Both the position numbers and the translations under genes were made by a program. From Brachycybe producta (Eukaryota > Arthropoda > Diplopoda > Playtdesmida > Andrognathidae), in assembly GCA_036925085.1 (NCBI GenBank), contig JAUPFP010000010.1, positions 4,698,996 to 4,762,995 of the forward strand: a stretch of 64,000 bases of DNA. The letters run 5' to 3'. Below, in pieces: positions 1-11,644 of the stretch (positions within the stretch are counted from its first letter, which is position 1; each line of letters opens with the position of its first letter). A model generated the notes under the pieces. The model was not told where the DNA came from. It did not search any database and saw nothing but the letters and a program-made list of their open reading frames with translations.

Positions 1-1900
1 TATTTTGTTTTTTAAATGTAATTGTTGCAACCTGGATGATACCTGTAACCAGCGATGAAATTAAATAGCAACAGAAATGAAGACAGAAGCACTTGTAAAA
101 AACAAAAATTCGTGAAATACGTTTTCCTTGTTTTTCCATGTCTTCTTTACATTATACACAAAAACATTAAAGAGAAACACAGAAAGATATTTAATCGGTA
201 ATTTTAAACAACTTTCTGTGTGCTTCTGTTCACTTTTGTTTGGCTTTTGATACGTATGAGTGTGATTTAGTTGTTCAAAGTAAGAAAATTATGACTCATA
301 TTTGCAAATACGTCAAGACCTGCATTGTTCGCAAAAACTTTGTTGTTTTCTATTCTGGATAGAAAATTAAAAACACCAAATTGTTAAGTGTTGAAAAAAC
401 AAAAAAGAAATACATATTAGTAAAAGAGTAAAATAGAAAAAACAAACACCTAACATACGAAACTAATAATAGAAAGAAATAAACAATAGAAATCAGACAC
501 CTAACACTTAAAACAAAAATAATAAAACGATGAACAATTAAAAATGTGACAAATGTAATTTGAGTAGGAACATCTGCCGATGTAAAAAACTTTATAAAAA
601 ATTTACGATGGACATAGCAGGTGGTAAAATAATATAATATACTTTTCTCCTTAATGGATAAACAAGGAACTTAATTCAAAAATTAGAAAGAGGTAATATG
701 ATACTACTACTAACACATATTGAAGTCACATAAAGAAATATACAACACCTGCATATAGTGACAAGAAATATAGATACAATAATTTAGAAAAAAGGTAAAA
801 TAAAATTGACCCCTTTTAAAAGGATTAACTTCAATTATCATCTAATGTAACTACTGTCAATCACATATTAATCACCTGATGAAATTATGTCAATCATATG
901 ATTGACCAATAAGACATTTAGAGAAGAAGCCCAAATTAACCAATTAGAGATAGGGAAAAAACAAAAATCCGATTATAGTTAGTGACTTTAATTTTTTTTG
1001 TCAGAGTGTGGCAGACTCTCAAAGAGAGTGGTGATGGAAAAGACAGTGTCGTAGCAGAGTTAAGAATGAGACTGGTAACCTTTTGGGGGGAACGAGTGTG
1101 CATAGCTTTATGTTTTAACCTGTGTTTTCTAACTTGAAAGTTGAAAAGAAAAAATTAAAAAATTAAATTAACCAAAAACTAAGTGTATTGTGCAACAACA
1201 GCATCAGCAACAGTGGTAACAACATCAACAATAATAACAAAGCAATCCATAAGAAACCAGTACCAGGTAAGACCAATTTAATAATTTTATAAAGGCCAAC
1301 ACAGTACCCCTCTATATGTACCAATAAAACCCTCCCAGCCAAGGTTTAACAAAAAACAAACCAATGGGGGGTCGAACCTCAAACATTATATGTTAACCCT
1401 TTGTGTCTTTTTCCTATATAGGTATGGCCATTGGGGAATAACAAAATTTTATTTGAAAATTGTTGCAAATTTTATTTTGAAATTGTTTTCAACATGGGCA
1501 TTGGCCAGGGGGACAATCATCCCCCAAATCCAAGCAAGGACAGGCACCCTCACATGTTTTTATACTTAAATTTTATATTTTAACTTCATGCCTTGCTGCT
1601 TTCAACAAGACAAGAAAATAGTTTCTTTCTGACCCCTGATTCATGGGGCCACTGTAGGATACTCTCAAACCCTCATCACATAATTACCCCAAAACTATAC
1701 TTCTGCCATGCCTATGATTTGCTAGAAGTTTGGAAACTGTTTGAAAATTCCTAGTGTGGCTTTAGACATAACCTTAACTTAGGCATTGTGCTAATTGCCT
1801 GAAACTACAACCATGGTGCATCCAAGGGAGAACCTGGAGAAATACAACCAAAACCTGAATTTTACTGTATTCCATAACATGACCAAATAGCAAATAGCAA
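1..1900. other. AT-rich stretch without a recognisable gene
   Basis: I see no coding region, RNA gene or bounded mobile element here. The stretch is AT-rich with many A and T runs. A perfect 18-bp palindrome centred on CATATG lies at 889-906 and is followed directly by CCAAT. A CAG/GTAAGA junction near 1265-1271 looks like a 5' splice site, but nothing links it to an exon. Confidence 0.5.
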
Positions 1901-2074
1901 ATTATCATTCACTTAACTACCCCCATTACATTTTGACCAGCCCATGGGATTCTTTCCTTTTTTTCAGAAACACAATGTCCAAATATAATCTGAATGAACT
2001 AGCACTCTTAAATATACCCCAAGAAATTGAAAACTCTGGACTTTTTTTAAAAAAAACTTTTGAATTGATCTTCA

Positions 2075-2465
2075 GCCTTACGGTTCTATCTCTCCGCTTC
2101 TTTCGATTTTGTGCAAAACTCCCAGAGACCCCACATGCCCCCATATCCCATTTTACCACCACATTCCAAGCTTGTTTGGGCCTTCCTCTACCCCTTTTAA
2201 CCACCAGGTCCAACCCCATCACCTGTTTAAGCACGTCATCCTACTCAATCCTAGTTACATGCCCAAACCATCTCAACCTATTTTCCTGCATCTTTTCTAC
2301 TATGCTTTCTACCTATACCCTCCCCCTGATAAAGTCATTTCTGATCCTATCCTTTCTTGTTACTCCACACATAAACCTTAGCATCCACATTTCAGCCACC
2401 TGCAGTCTATTCTCTTGCCTCTTCTTGGCTACCCAACATTCAGACTCATACAACATATCTGGGGC
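2075..2465 (-). pseudogene. C-terminal tail of a LINE reverse-transcriptase ORF (decayed fragment)
   Basis: Read on the minus strand this encodes the region after the RT domain of an endonuclease/RT-type LINE. The blocks come in family order: ESECW near 2455, a basic helix with VAEMWMLRFMCGVTRKDRIR, then ENRLRWFGHVTR, then GRGRPKQAWN and AQNRKKRRDRT near 2110. Several frame changes and a stop follow the WFGHVTR block, so it is dead. Its 5' side is cut at about 2461, where a different repeat beginning GGGGCCCGTTTCACAAA starts. I recognise the tail type from many animal genomes but cannot fix the clade (RTE-like is likely). No RT catalytic region is attached. Confidence 0.6.
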
Positions 2466-3000
2466 CCGTTTCACAAAACTACAAGTCTTGTCCATTACAA
2501 TAAGTATTTTGCAAGTCCTTGTAATCACAACTTGTTGGTTACAAGTGTTTCACGAATATTCATGCATAAAACTACAAGTCTTTGTGAGTAACAATTGTAG
2601 CTTACAAGTGTAGGTAACAACTTGTTGGGAACAAATTAAATTTGACTTGTTTGTAACAAGTGTAGTTAACAAAAAATCTCAGTAATTATAAAATAGTCGT
2701 TTTTTTTTTTTGTGTAATTCCATAGTGTCAAAACATAAAAAAGTGTTTCATTAGAAAATAAAGTGTGTATTATAAAAGAAATACGAGATGGGAAGGACAT
2801 TTCTGTTTCATTTAAAAAAACTTGTAAAACACTACTTACCTTTTGAGTTAGGTAGAAAATCTTTGGTTGTTAACAAGTGACCATAACAAGTTTGTCAACT
2901 ACACTTGCTAGCTACAAGTGATCTTTTGTGGTTTACAAGTAAAAGTTGTAAAACTGAAAAAAAATCACTTGTAATTACAAGTGTGTTCCTTAGTTCACCA
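2461..3000. repeat. Repeat rich in ACTTGT/ACAAGT words, MITE-like
   Basis: The segment opens with GGGGCCCGTTTCACAAA and is packed with TTACAAGT or ACTTGTAA words in both orientations up to about 2980. Such subterminal words are common in non-autonomous DNA elements. I do not find a matching inverted terminus on the right, so its limits and class are open. It interrupts the LINE tail to its left. Confidence 0.4.
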
Positions 3001-3117
3001 CTGAACTACAGTCCACTTGCTGTATCATGTTTACAGCTCATTTGAAAACCTTAGTTTCTACCTCATACTTATACTGTTGTTGTTTATTTCTATTTAAAAA
3101 AAATTGAAATGACAACT

Positions 3118-4480
3118 AACTTATTCAATTCAATTCAAATCATTACACCTACGATCAGCTCGAAAGCCATGTGGCAGGGGGATTTCTCCCAATCACAAAT
3201 CACGTCAATCAGGCAAAACTTTAAACATCATCATCAAATAATTGAACTCGTCTTAACAGGGAGCTATCTTCAGGAAGAGCATTCCATAGTCTAAACACGT
3301 TTGGAAAGAAAGACCAAAAATATGCATCAGTTCTAGCTCTTAACTCCCTAATGGGTTTTGGATGGCAATGTCTGCATATACGGGGGTTTCTTGTGAAAAT
3401 TCCTTCTGGTAATCCCATGTTATTTGTAGACAACAAGCAATCAAGAAGAGCAAGGCTTTGCTCCGATCTACGGTTAGCAAATGATTCCCATTGAAGTTCA
3501 TTAAGCAAGAGGGTTACACTGTCAGAATACATGTATTTACCTTTAACAAATCTTGCAGCCCTGCACTGTACCATTTCTAATTCATGTATTAAGTTAACTC
3601 TAAATGGGTTCCAAATTGGTGAACAATATTTTAATATTGGTCTAACTAGTGCAAAATAACAGACCTCCTTTACATTTTCTTTACAATATTTTAATGTTCT
3701 CTGTATGAAACGCAGCCTTTGATTGGCTTTGCCTACTGATCTTGTTATATGTTCCTTCCAAAGCATATTTTTGGAAAGTGTTAAACCAAGGTATTTATAG
3801 GTATCAACATGATCCAACAGTGCATCCCCCATCCGGTAATCTGCCCTGCAAGATTCATGCTTACGGGAAACTCGCATAACATTGCATTTGCTACTATTTA
3901 GCATTAGGTGCCAATGAGAACACCATTCTTTAATACTGTTAGGGTCTTTTTGAAGAACCTCAACATCTTTACTGCTTTTAATTTCTTTATAAATAACTGC
4001 ATCATCAGCAAACAGTCGCATTGTGCAAGTTTGGTTATCTGGGAGATCATTTATAAATAAAAGAAAGAGAAGCGGTCCAAGTATGCTACCCTGAGGTACA
4101 CCGGATGTTACATTAGTCCAGTTCGATACACAACCATCAAGTTGGACACGCTGTTGTCTACCAGTTAAAAAGGAAGATATCCATGAAATTACTTGGTTAT
4201 TAATGTTAAATGATGTTAGTTTATTAATTAGCAGTCAGTGTTTCACTGTGTCGAATGCCTTTGCAAAATCCAAAAATATTAAATCAAACTCAGCCTGAGT
4301 ATCTAGACGGGACTGGATGTCCTGTACAAATAGTGCCAACTGAGTATCGCATGATCTGCCCTTTCTAAAACCATGCTGATTTTCATTGTGCAAGAGTAAA
4401 TTATATGTTCAAGAGATTTACATACTGTAGATGTTAAGGATATAGGGCGATATGTCCTCTATAAAAATCCTTTTGATAGA
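3118..4480 (-). pseudogene. CR1-like LINE, copy A: RT domain to 3' end, 5'-truncated
   Basis: The minus strand carries most of a non-LTR reverse transcriptase. In order it shows YRPISLTS near 4450, FLDFAKAFDTVKH near 4240, SGVPQGSILGPLLF near 4090 and the catalytic FADDA box near 4010. The thumb and C-terminal domain follow with KYLGLTLSK, LVRPILKYCSPIWNPF and VQCRAARFVKG, and it ends in RLWNALPED at about 3260. An open frame of 266 codons covers 3221-4021. A TGA after DTVKH and other damage make it dead. The 3' end carries a short (TTGAA)n run at 3124-3138, the usual sort of tail for CR1-type elements. Copy B at 36635-38095 is the same family: coding and 3' end align, including CAGCTCGAAAGCCATGTGGC just inside the tail. 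The start is truncated near 4480, as expected from incomplete reverse transcription. Confidence 0.8.
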
Positions 4481-4489
4481 TAGAATTTG

Positions 4490-5090
4490 TATTGATTTGT
4501 TTTAGACTTGTTTCTTGGAGGACAAATCACATAGGCTTAGGTGTTGTAACAAACAGGATTTTTTTTTACAAAAACTTCAAAATCTCGTTATTTTGTAGAA
4601 ATATCTCCATCCTATTAAGCTTTTGGGAATTTGGTATTAACTCTTATATCCTCCCCTTTCCTATATTCCCCTATAATACCCATTATTAGAGTTTTTTTTT
4701 AAGATAAATTGAAGGCTGTATTAAAAAACAAAATCGATCGAAGTATAGAAGAAGAAAAAAACCAGCAAAACTTTTTTTGACCACTTTGTGCCCTGTTTTG
4801 TTATGCTTTGCTTCACTGCAGTAAAAAATACATGATTTCTTCCGATTGACTTTACAACAATCCCCTTTTCGTGATGAAAAAGATACGAAAGCTTGGCTAT
4901 GACTAAGTTCTTCATATATTTATTTATAGGCCTTTTTTTAGTAAGCAGCGAAAACTATCGTCTACCAACATCATGTGGTGTCTTTTAAATGTGTGCACTT
5001 AAAAGTTAGGAATGACCAGTGGTCATTGAGATCATTTTAATATAAGGGAGCCTGTAAAGGTAAGGTATTTATTTGTTATAGTGGATTTAC
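4490..5090. other. No gene seen
   Basis: AT-rich DNA between the LINE and the foldback element. Short open frames here have no recognisable content. Confidence 0.5.
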
Positions 5091-5094
5091 ACTT

Positions 5095-5870
5095 ATTAAG
5101 AGGCTACATCACAAAATTACTCCGCAAAGAGCGTTAGCATCATTTTTTCTATTTAGAACATAGACCCCATGTTAAAGAAAAAATGTTTAATTTTTAAAAT
5201 ACACAGTCGCGGCAAATTCCGGCAATATGTTTATTTTTCACATTTAAAGTTATCCAATATTAAGTTTTCAAAGTGCAATGTGCACCTTAAATATATGGTG
5301 ATCTAATGATATAATGACAAAAAAATTGGTAAATGCGGTTGTATTTTTAAAAAACTATTTCAAAATCGCGAAATTCTAACTCTTCTGTTAAACTCCATTG
5401 AGTACGCGCTCGTAAGCAAACCAAAAACACCCATTAAAATGCTAGTAAAAGCACTAAAAATAATTTAAAAAAAACACAATTAAACCACAGTGAAGCCAAC
5501 ACATTGGCGCACGTGCTGATCTTTTTCTGTTTTTTTTTTTAAAATTATTTTTGGGTATTTTTACGACCATATCAATAGATGTTTTCTTTTCTTATTTGGG
5601 CGTACTCAATGGAGTTTAACATAAAAAGCATTTTTTGTCAATCTATCACTCGATCAGCATATATTTAAGGTGCACATTGAACTTTGAAAACTTAATATTG
5701 GACGACATTAAATATGAAAAATAAACATATTGACGTGACTGTGTATTTTTAAAAACTAACATTTCTTCTTTAACATCATGTCTATGGGATCAATAGAAAA
5801 ACGATGCTAGCGTGCTTTGCGGAGGTTTTTCGAAGTAATTTAGTAATGAGTAGATCCTATGTATAGAATT
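5095..5870. mobile_element. Foldback (long inverted repeat) element, copy 1, both arms
   Basis: Two arms of about 350 bp mirror one another around 5490. The left arm reads inward from GCAAAGAGCGTTAGCATC near 5132 and the right arm ends with GATGCTAGCGTGCTTTGC near 5820. Internal words such as the TTAAAGAAAAAATG/CATTTCTTCTTTAA pair, TTAAGGTGCACATTG and CTCAATGGAGTTTAACA occur in both. There is no coding capacity. Single-arm relatives lie at 20195-20578 and 39040-39455, so this is a dispersed family. The superfamily is not evident. Confidence 0.75.
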
Positions 5871-5945
5871 TAAAATACCATGGTGAAATTTTAAAGCCTC
5901 TGGTACGTCATTATTTAAGCGCATGGGATCATTGCATTAAAAACT

Positions 5946-6500
5946 ATTCAATACTAGTGGGGTAACCCGTCATAAATGACGGGAGCCAAATTCACAGGCA
6001 ATTGTGCCCAACATTAGAATTTCTTTTCCTCCGCCCTTGTTTGACATCAGACCAAGTAACAAACCAATTAGAAATTGATGACGTTCATAAAAGGGCTGAG
6101 CAAAAGAAATTCTAATGCTGGGCACAATTGCCTGTGATAAACTGTAGTTGAATTTTGCTACTATTATCCCCTCCCCTTTTTATATTTGAAAGAGAAAATG
6201 AGTTTTTCATTTTCTCTGGTGTGTGCATGCGCGTTGTTTGTACCTTTTTTACTCCTTTCATTTCAATTTCAGTCACCCCCTCCCACTTTTCCACCTCCAA
6301 GTTTCTCTCTCTCCTCACCCCTCTACACTTTCCAACCTTTTTCCCTTTCCAATTTAATATCATGGGGTTCTTGGATGGGAAGAGTTCAACATATAGTTGA
6401 CCTTGAGAAAAAAAAAAGCTGTTCGTTTATTCATTTAAGAGGCTGTGGCACTGGTAAACTTAAAGAAAAAACCAGCAGATGGCGCCAAAAATAATTTTAA
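5946..6500 (+). mobile_element. Helentron-like non-autonomous element, copy 1
   Basis: It opens with ATACTAGTGGGGTAACCCGTC, a terminus whose CCCGTC (5966-5971) and GACGGG (5978-5983) form a short hairpin next to an ACTAG word. This arrangement is typical of Helentron/DINE-like elements. The interior is pyrimidine-rich (6240-6350) and is shared with the copy at 16482-16680, including TTCATTTCAATTTCAGTCACC and GACCTTGAGAAAAAAA. This copy also holds a 35-bp inverted duplication of its own early part (5993-6027 and 6102-6136) that copy 2 lacks. It has no protein-coding capacity. The 3' end is not exactly placed. Confidence 0.55.
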
Positions 6501-6900
6501 ATAAACCTAGCAAATGGAAATTCCCTACATGTAGGAGAATCACCAAGGTATTCCCTAGATAGGTCATACCAAGGTTAAATAGAAAGAGGGGGAAATAATT
6601 GAACCTTTATTTAATTATGCAATGATTGTATTTGTTTCATATTTTGGTTTCAATAAAAAATACAAATTCACATTCAGTGTTTATTTTACTGATGCTTTTA
6701 TATATTTTCTGCAGACAACATTTCTTGTTTTAGGCTATGCAATTTGTGCATTACAAATACTATGTTATTAATTTATTATTTTAGTTGTGTGCATTTGCTT
6801 GTTGTTGTCCATTTATACCTTGTATGCAACCTAACAGTTGTCACAAAGTGCAAACAATAGTCGGCTTATTTTCTGTTGGACGTCCATTTCCAAAACAAAA

Positions 6901-8967
6901 ATGGGTAAACCAAAAGCAAGACCATGTAGCAGAACAAAAAAGGAAAACAAATCAAGTTAGCATGGAAAGTGAAAGTCGAGTGAGTATAAACGAAGAATGT
7001 AATGAAATGTATGTAAAAACATGTTAAAAAATGCCAGTACATTTTTACATACAAGGGGCATCAAGAAGCAATTGCAAAAACCATCTGAGGAAACAGTGTC
7101 AGAGGACCAACTCTCTATGAAACAAAGTACACACCCTGAACTAAATAAACCAATTATGACATGTAATACTTGCAACATAAACATGTGGACTGTTGTAGAG
7201 GTTGCTAATCACTATGCTAGTGATGCACACAGAATGCAATCTAGTGAACCATCCACAAGTTAACTACCTGCTTGTCAACAATGTCATAGACATTCTTCCA
7301 CCAGCCAGATACATACACGTCAACAACATCAAAATCAACCATCCACAAGTCAATTACCTACTTGTCACAAATTTGATAGTCATTCTTTCACCAGTCAACC
7401 ATCTATCAGCCAATAACTTCACTTTGAACATATAAAAGTTGATGACAAAGTACCAATAGGGTCACAAACTATCAATTTGAAACAGTTGAATACATTCTTA
7501 AAACGCATTGCAAAGCACAGCAAGCAATGTACGGAATAATTTTTGTCAAACTTAAATGAATCGAAACAATCTGGATTTGTCAGTTTCCTCAACGTCCAGT
7601 GTAAGGCATGCAACATCACACTGACACTAAATTCAAAATCAAATGCCAACAAATTTAAAATCAATGCTGCTACTGTCCTGGGCAGTATAAGTATAGGTAT
7701 TGGTCAGTCTCAGCTAAACGAACTTACAGCTGTCATGGGTATACCTTCAGTGCACCCAAAAAAATTTGCACGTGAGGCAGAAACATTCAACAAACTCATG
7801 AAAACATATTTGGATGCTGAGATGAGGAAAGTTGCAAGTGATGCTGCCGAAAGAGCAAGAGCTGCAGGACATGTAATCAATGGGATTCCTTACATCATAG
7901 TGGTAATTGATGGTTCTTGGCCAAAATGATCATTTGGTCATAGTTTCAACACATTGTTGGGAATGGCAGTTGTTTTTGATGCTGAAACTGGAGGCCTTCT
8001 TGACATTGAGATAAGAAACAAGTACTGCATCATATGTGCTCGTGCATAGAACACAGACACAGAACCTCAGAAACACAACTGCAACAAAACCTTCAGTGGC
8101 AGTTCATCAGCTATGGAAAAAGACATCCTTGTGGAATGTTTCCAGCATAGTATAGAGAAATACAACCTAGCGTATCGCTATATTATTGCTGATGGAGATT
8201 CAAGTACATTCAACAATATTCTTGAAAGTAGACAATACCCTGTATATAAGATCGAATGTACAAATCACCTTTTGAGGGTTTATAACAACAAGATTAAAAA
8301 CATTTGTGGAAATACACAATTAAATCGGGAACATAGAAAGGTCCTGAAATCAAGATCAAAAAGACTAGGTATCGCTGCTAGGAAAGCTGTTGAGTACAAC
8401 TTCAACCAAAAAGACCTAACTGTCAAACAGCGAATTATAAACCTCAAACATGACCTGCGGAATGCCCCAAGACATTTTTGGTGCTCATGGTAATTGCAGG
8501 ACATATTTTTGGAAAAACCAAAATGAAAAACATGAATCTGTGATGACACCAGAGTTTGAAAAAGGTGCTGTGTATGCAGCAGTCATGGCTGCAAATGGAC
8601 GCTTAGAGAAACATGCTGACAGTTTGGCAGACAATTGCACAACAAATGTTGCTGAACAATTTATGGGATTAATATGTAAAATGATTGGGGTTAAGCGTGT
8701 TAACTACTGCCTTGGAATATCCTATGCCACAAGGGTGATGGCCGCAGCCTGCAATAAACTTTAAGGTGCTGGATGGCAGAAACCCTTTATTAGACAGTGT
8801 ATCTCACAACCACCTCCTCCTGCTTTGGTGTCATACAGAAAACGTAAAATACGTGAGCAACATTCAAGAGTATGCAAACGGCTACTCCCATCAACAAAAA
8901 CATCAGCAGGCAAGAAAACAATAACAAGGGTAGTGCAAAGGACTATGGGCCCAGTTGCCAAAAACCT
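6901..8967 (+). pseudogene. Mutator-like transposase region (decayed), N-terminal part of a transposase-YqaJ gene
   Basis: A likely start is the ATG at 6901 (MGKPKARPCSRTKK), an N-terminus typical of this family. A CNTC...HYASDAH zinc-finger-like block follows at about 7163-7230. The transposase domain runs from about 7540 to 8760 and shows the expected DDE-type acids: VVIDGSWPK (Asp codon 7909-7911), IIADGDSSTF near 8190, and TTNVAEQFM near 8645-8670. NKYCIICARA and KIECTNHLLR are further family blocks. Coding continues to about 8967 (KRLLPSTKTSAGKK). In-frame stops at 7927 (TGA), 8047 (TAG) and 8762 (TAA), with frame changes before 7540 and near 8490, show it is dead. The family, found across invertebrates, joins a Mutator-like transposase to a YqaJ-type nuclease, which fits what follows at 10509. 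I found no terminal inverted repeats. Confidence 0.72.
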
Positions 8968-8971
8968 GACT

Positions 8972-10508
8972 TACTAATTTTCATAGAATGGAGCGGTTAG
9001 ATGCATTGCATTCCTTTTACAATCAGGAATGCAGTGATGTCTTCAATTCCAGTGTGCACTGCATGCTTCAAAAGTTACACCAGTTCAAAGTGTTCGTCTT
9101 TGAAGTGTCTAAGCTTGCTCATGGATTTGCAACTTCTAAAATTCATTGGAAATTAAATATTTCATGTAGAATAAAGCTGTTAGATTCATTGCATTCCTTG
9201 GACATTCAGGAATGCAGGAATGTCTTCAATTTTGGTGTGCACTTCATGCTTCAAAAGTTACACCAGTTATTTCATTTTTTGCTGTTTTTTGAAAAACTTC
9301 CAAAATGGGCACTCATGAAAAAATGTCATTTTTGCACAATTTTTACTAATTTTTATAGAGTGGAGCTGTTAGATGCATTGCATTCTTTTTACAATCAGGA
9401 ATGCAGTGATGTCTTCAATTCCAGTGTGCACTGCATGCTTCAAAAGTTACACCAGTTCAAAGTGTTCGTCATTGAAGTGTCTAAGCTTGCTCATGGATTT
9501 GCAACTTCTAAAATTCATTGGAAATGAAATATTTCATGTAGATTAAAGTTGTTAGATTCATTGCATTCCTTGGACATTCAGGAATGCAGGAATGTCTTCA
9601 ATTTTGGTGTGCACTTCATGCTTCAAAACTTCCAAAATGGGCACTCATGAAAAAATGTCATTTTTGGACAATTTTTACTAATTTTTATAGAGTGGAGCTG
9701 TTAGATGCATTGCATTCTTTTTACAATCAGGAATGCAGTGATGTCTTCAATTCCAGTGTGCACTGCATGCTTCAAAAGTTACACCAGTTCAAAGTGTTCG
9801 TCATTGAAGTGTGTAAGCTTGCTCATGGATTTGCAACTTCTAAAATTCATTGGAAATGAAATAATTGATGTAGAATAAAGCTGTTAGATTCATTGCATTC
9901 CTTTTACAATGATGTCTTCAGTGATGTCTTCAATTCCAGTGTGCACTGCAAGTTTCAAAAATTACACCAGTTCAAATTGGGCATCATTGAAGTGTCTAAG
10001 CTTGCTCATGGATTTGCAACTTCTAAAATTCATTGGAAATGAAATAAATGATTTAGAATGAAGTTCTTAGACTCATTGCATTCCTTGGACATTCAGGAAT
10101 GCAGGAATGTCTTCAATTTTGGTGTGCACTTCATGCTTCAAAAGTTACACCAGTTATTTCATTTTTTGCTGTTTTTTGAAAAACTTCCAAGATGGGCACT
10201 CATGAAAAAATGTCATTTTTGGACAATTTTTACTAATTTTTATAGAATGGAGCGGTTAGATGCATCGCATTCCTTTTACAATCAGGAAAGCAGTGATGTC
10301 TTCAATTCCAGTGTGCACTGCATGCTTCAAAAGTTACACCAGTTCAAAGTGTTCGTCATTGAAGTGTCTAAGATTGCTCATGGATTTGCAACTTCTAAAC
10401 TTAATTGGAAACGAACTATTTGATGTAGAATGAAGTTGTTATATTCCTTGCATTCATTGGACACTCAGGAATGCAGGGATGTCTTCAATTTTGGTGTGCA
10501 CTTCATGC
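8972..10508. repeat. ~184-bp satellite array with alternating unit types inside the transposase-nuclease gene
   Basis: Units begin at about 8985, 9168, 9356, 9539, 9690, 9871, 10055, 10243 and 10427. Spacings are 183, 188, 183, 151, 181, 184, 188 and 184 bp. Two types alternate for most of the array. Type A has GCATTCC..TTACAATCAGGAATGC and ends in AAAATTCATTGGAAA. Type B has GCATTCCTTGGACATTCAGGAATGC-like sequence and carries TTTTTACTAATTTTTATAG at its end. The 151-bp unit lost an internal piece. Every unit holds a GCATTCC/GGAATGC inverted pair. Long open frames across the array are a product of the repeat and I do not count them as genes. Transposase coding stops at its left edge and resumes at 10509. 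Confidence 0.85.
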
Positions 10509-11262
10509 TAAGTGATGAAGACATGGCAAAACAAAAAGCTGAAATTTTGAAAACCCTGCAGATACCATCACTTACAAAATGAGACAATTTGGAGGTGAGA
10601 ATTAGAGAACAGGCATCAAATGATGAGTGGAAACATGCACGAATGCAATGGCTGACAGCTTCAAATTTTAAACGTTCTATTATTATTCATGACATGTTGC
10701 AAAAAAGTTGCCGGTCAAAGGTATCAAGCATACTTTACCCTCCAAACATCAACAACAAAAAATCAATTGTATATGGACACAATACAAAAGAAATAGCTGT
10801 CAAAGCTTTCGAACAAATTATGAAGAAGCAAGTTATACAGTGTGGATTGGTTGTTGACATGGATCATCCATATTTAGCTGCTTCTCCTGATGGATTAATT
10901 GGGGAAGATAGCATATTAGAGGTGAAGTGCCCCTACAGTGCAAGAGATCTTACAGTGGAAGAAGCAGTTACAAAAAAGATTCGTGGTTTTTGTTTGAAGA
11001 AAGATAAACATGGAGTAATACAACTGAAGAAACAGCACAACTATTTTTATCAAGTGCAAGGGCAACTGAACATAACTGGCAGAAAACACTGTTATTTTGT
11101 TGTTTATACTAAAAAAAATCATGACAACAACAGTGTGTGGTGTCAAGATATAGAAAAAGATGCCCACTTTTGGATGACAGTAATGGTTCCAAAACTGAGG
11201 CAATTCTATATGGAGTGTCTTTTGCCGGAAATAGCACATCCATGCGTGTCGACACAGTGTCG
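10509..11262 (+). pseudogene. YqaJ-type (lambda-exonuclease fold) nuclease domain of the same element
   Basis: Coding resumes right after the satellite (SDEDMAKQKAEILKTL), passes a TGA at 10580 and then stays open from 10589 to 11296. The domain shows the YqaJ order: RMQWLTASNF near 10640, VYGHNTKEIAVKAFE near 10770, the catalytic-type AASPDGLIGEDSILEVKCP (10878-10932, with Asp and the E-x-K motif), then YFYQVQGQLNITGR and CYFVVYTKK near 11050-11110. Known members of this fold are Mg2+-dependent exonucleases of recombination systems. In the invertebrate elements the domain sits C-terminal to a Mutator-like transposase, as here. The conserved blocks look intact, so this part is better preserved than the transposase. 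An alternative is a co-opted stand-alone exonuclease, but the upstream transposase argues for an element. Confidence 0.75.
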
Positions 11263-11280
11263 ACAAGTGTCGACACATGC
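11243..11280. repeat. Three GTCGAC palindromes in 38 bp
   Basis: GTGTCGACAC, GTGTCGACAA and GTGTCGACAC follow one another directly at the 3' end of the nuclease frame. They form a CpG-bearing, partly palindromic cluster in AT-rich surroundings. This may be a remnant of an element terminus or a protein-binding cluster. No function can be shown. Confidence 0.6.
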
Positions 11281-11299
11281 CCCTTCGAGAGGCTGACAG

Positions 11300-11644
11300 T
11301 TATGAAGGTGAATGTAACTGCAACAAACCATGAAGGACTATGAAGGTATAATTATGAAAACATATTTTTATAATAAAATCTCTAACCATGTTCGAAATCA
11401 CCTTGTAGGAAAACATTATGGGCATAAATGCAGTCCATATATGTCAGTAACTATTATTCATTATTTGGTGAGTTTCATACATCATTCACTACTTAGTTCG
11501 ATCCAACAAAGTGTTCCATCAAAGCAATTTCTTTTGTTTATCTATTTTGACAAAATGAGGTTCCTCCTTCGGTGTCTGAACGGATGCAGTTGTGATACAG
11601 ATATATTTAACACTTATTAATATTACCATTTCATCCTTTTGACT
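11300..11644. other. No gene seen
   Basis: AT-rich spacer after the nuclease domain. The short open frames carry no known motif. Confidence 0.5.

Noticed and set aside
1360-1390. B-box-like GGTTCGACCCC on the minus strand
   Set aside because: No convincing A box or tRNA fold nearby.
6112-6494. Overlapping short frames on both strands at the Helentron-like element
   Set aside because: Low-complexity pyrimidine-rich DNA with no conserved domain.
8988-10423. Repeated open frames (LHSFYNQECSDVFNSSVHC) that look like a repeat protein
   Set aside because: They track the satellite unit, change frame between units and lack any gene context.
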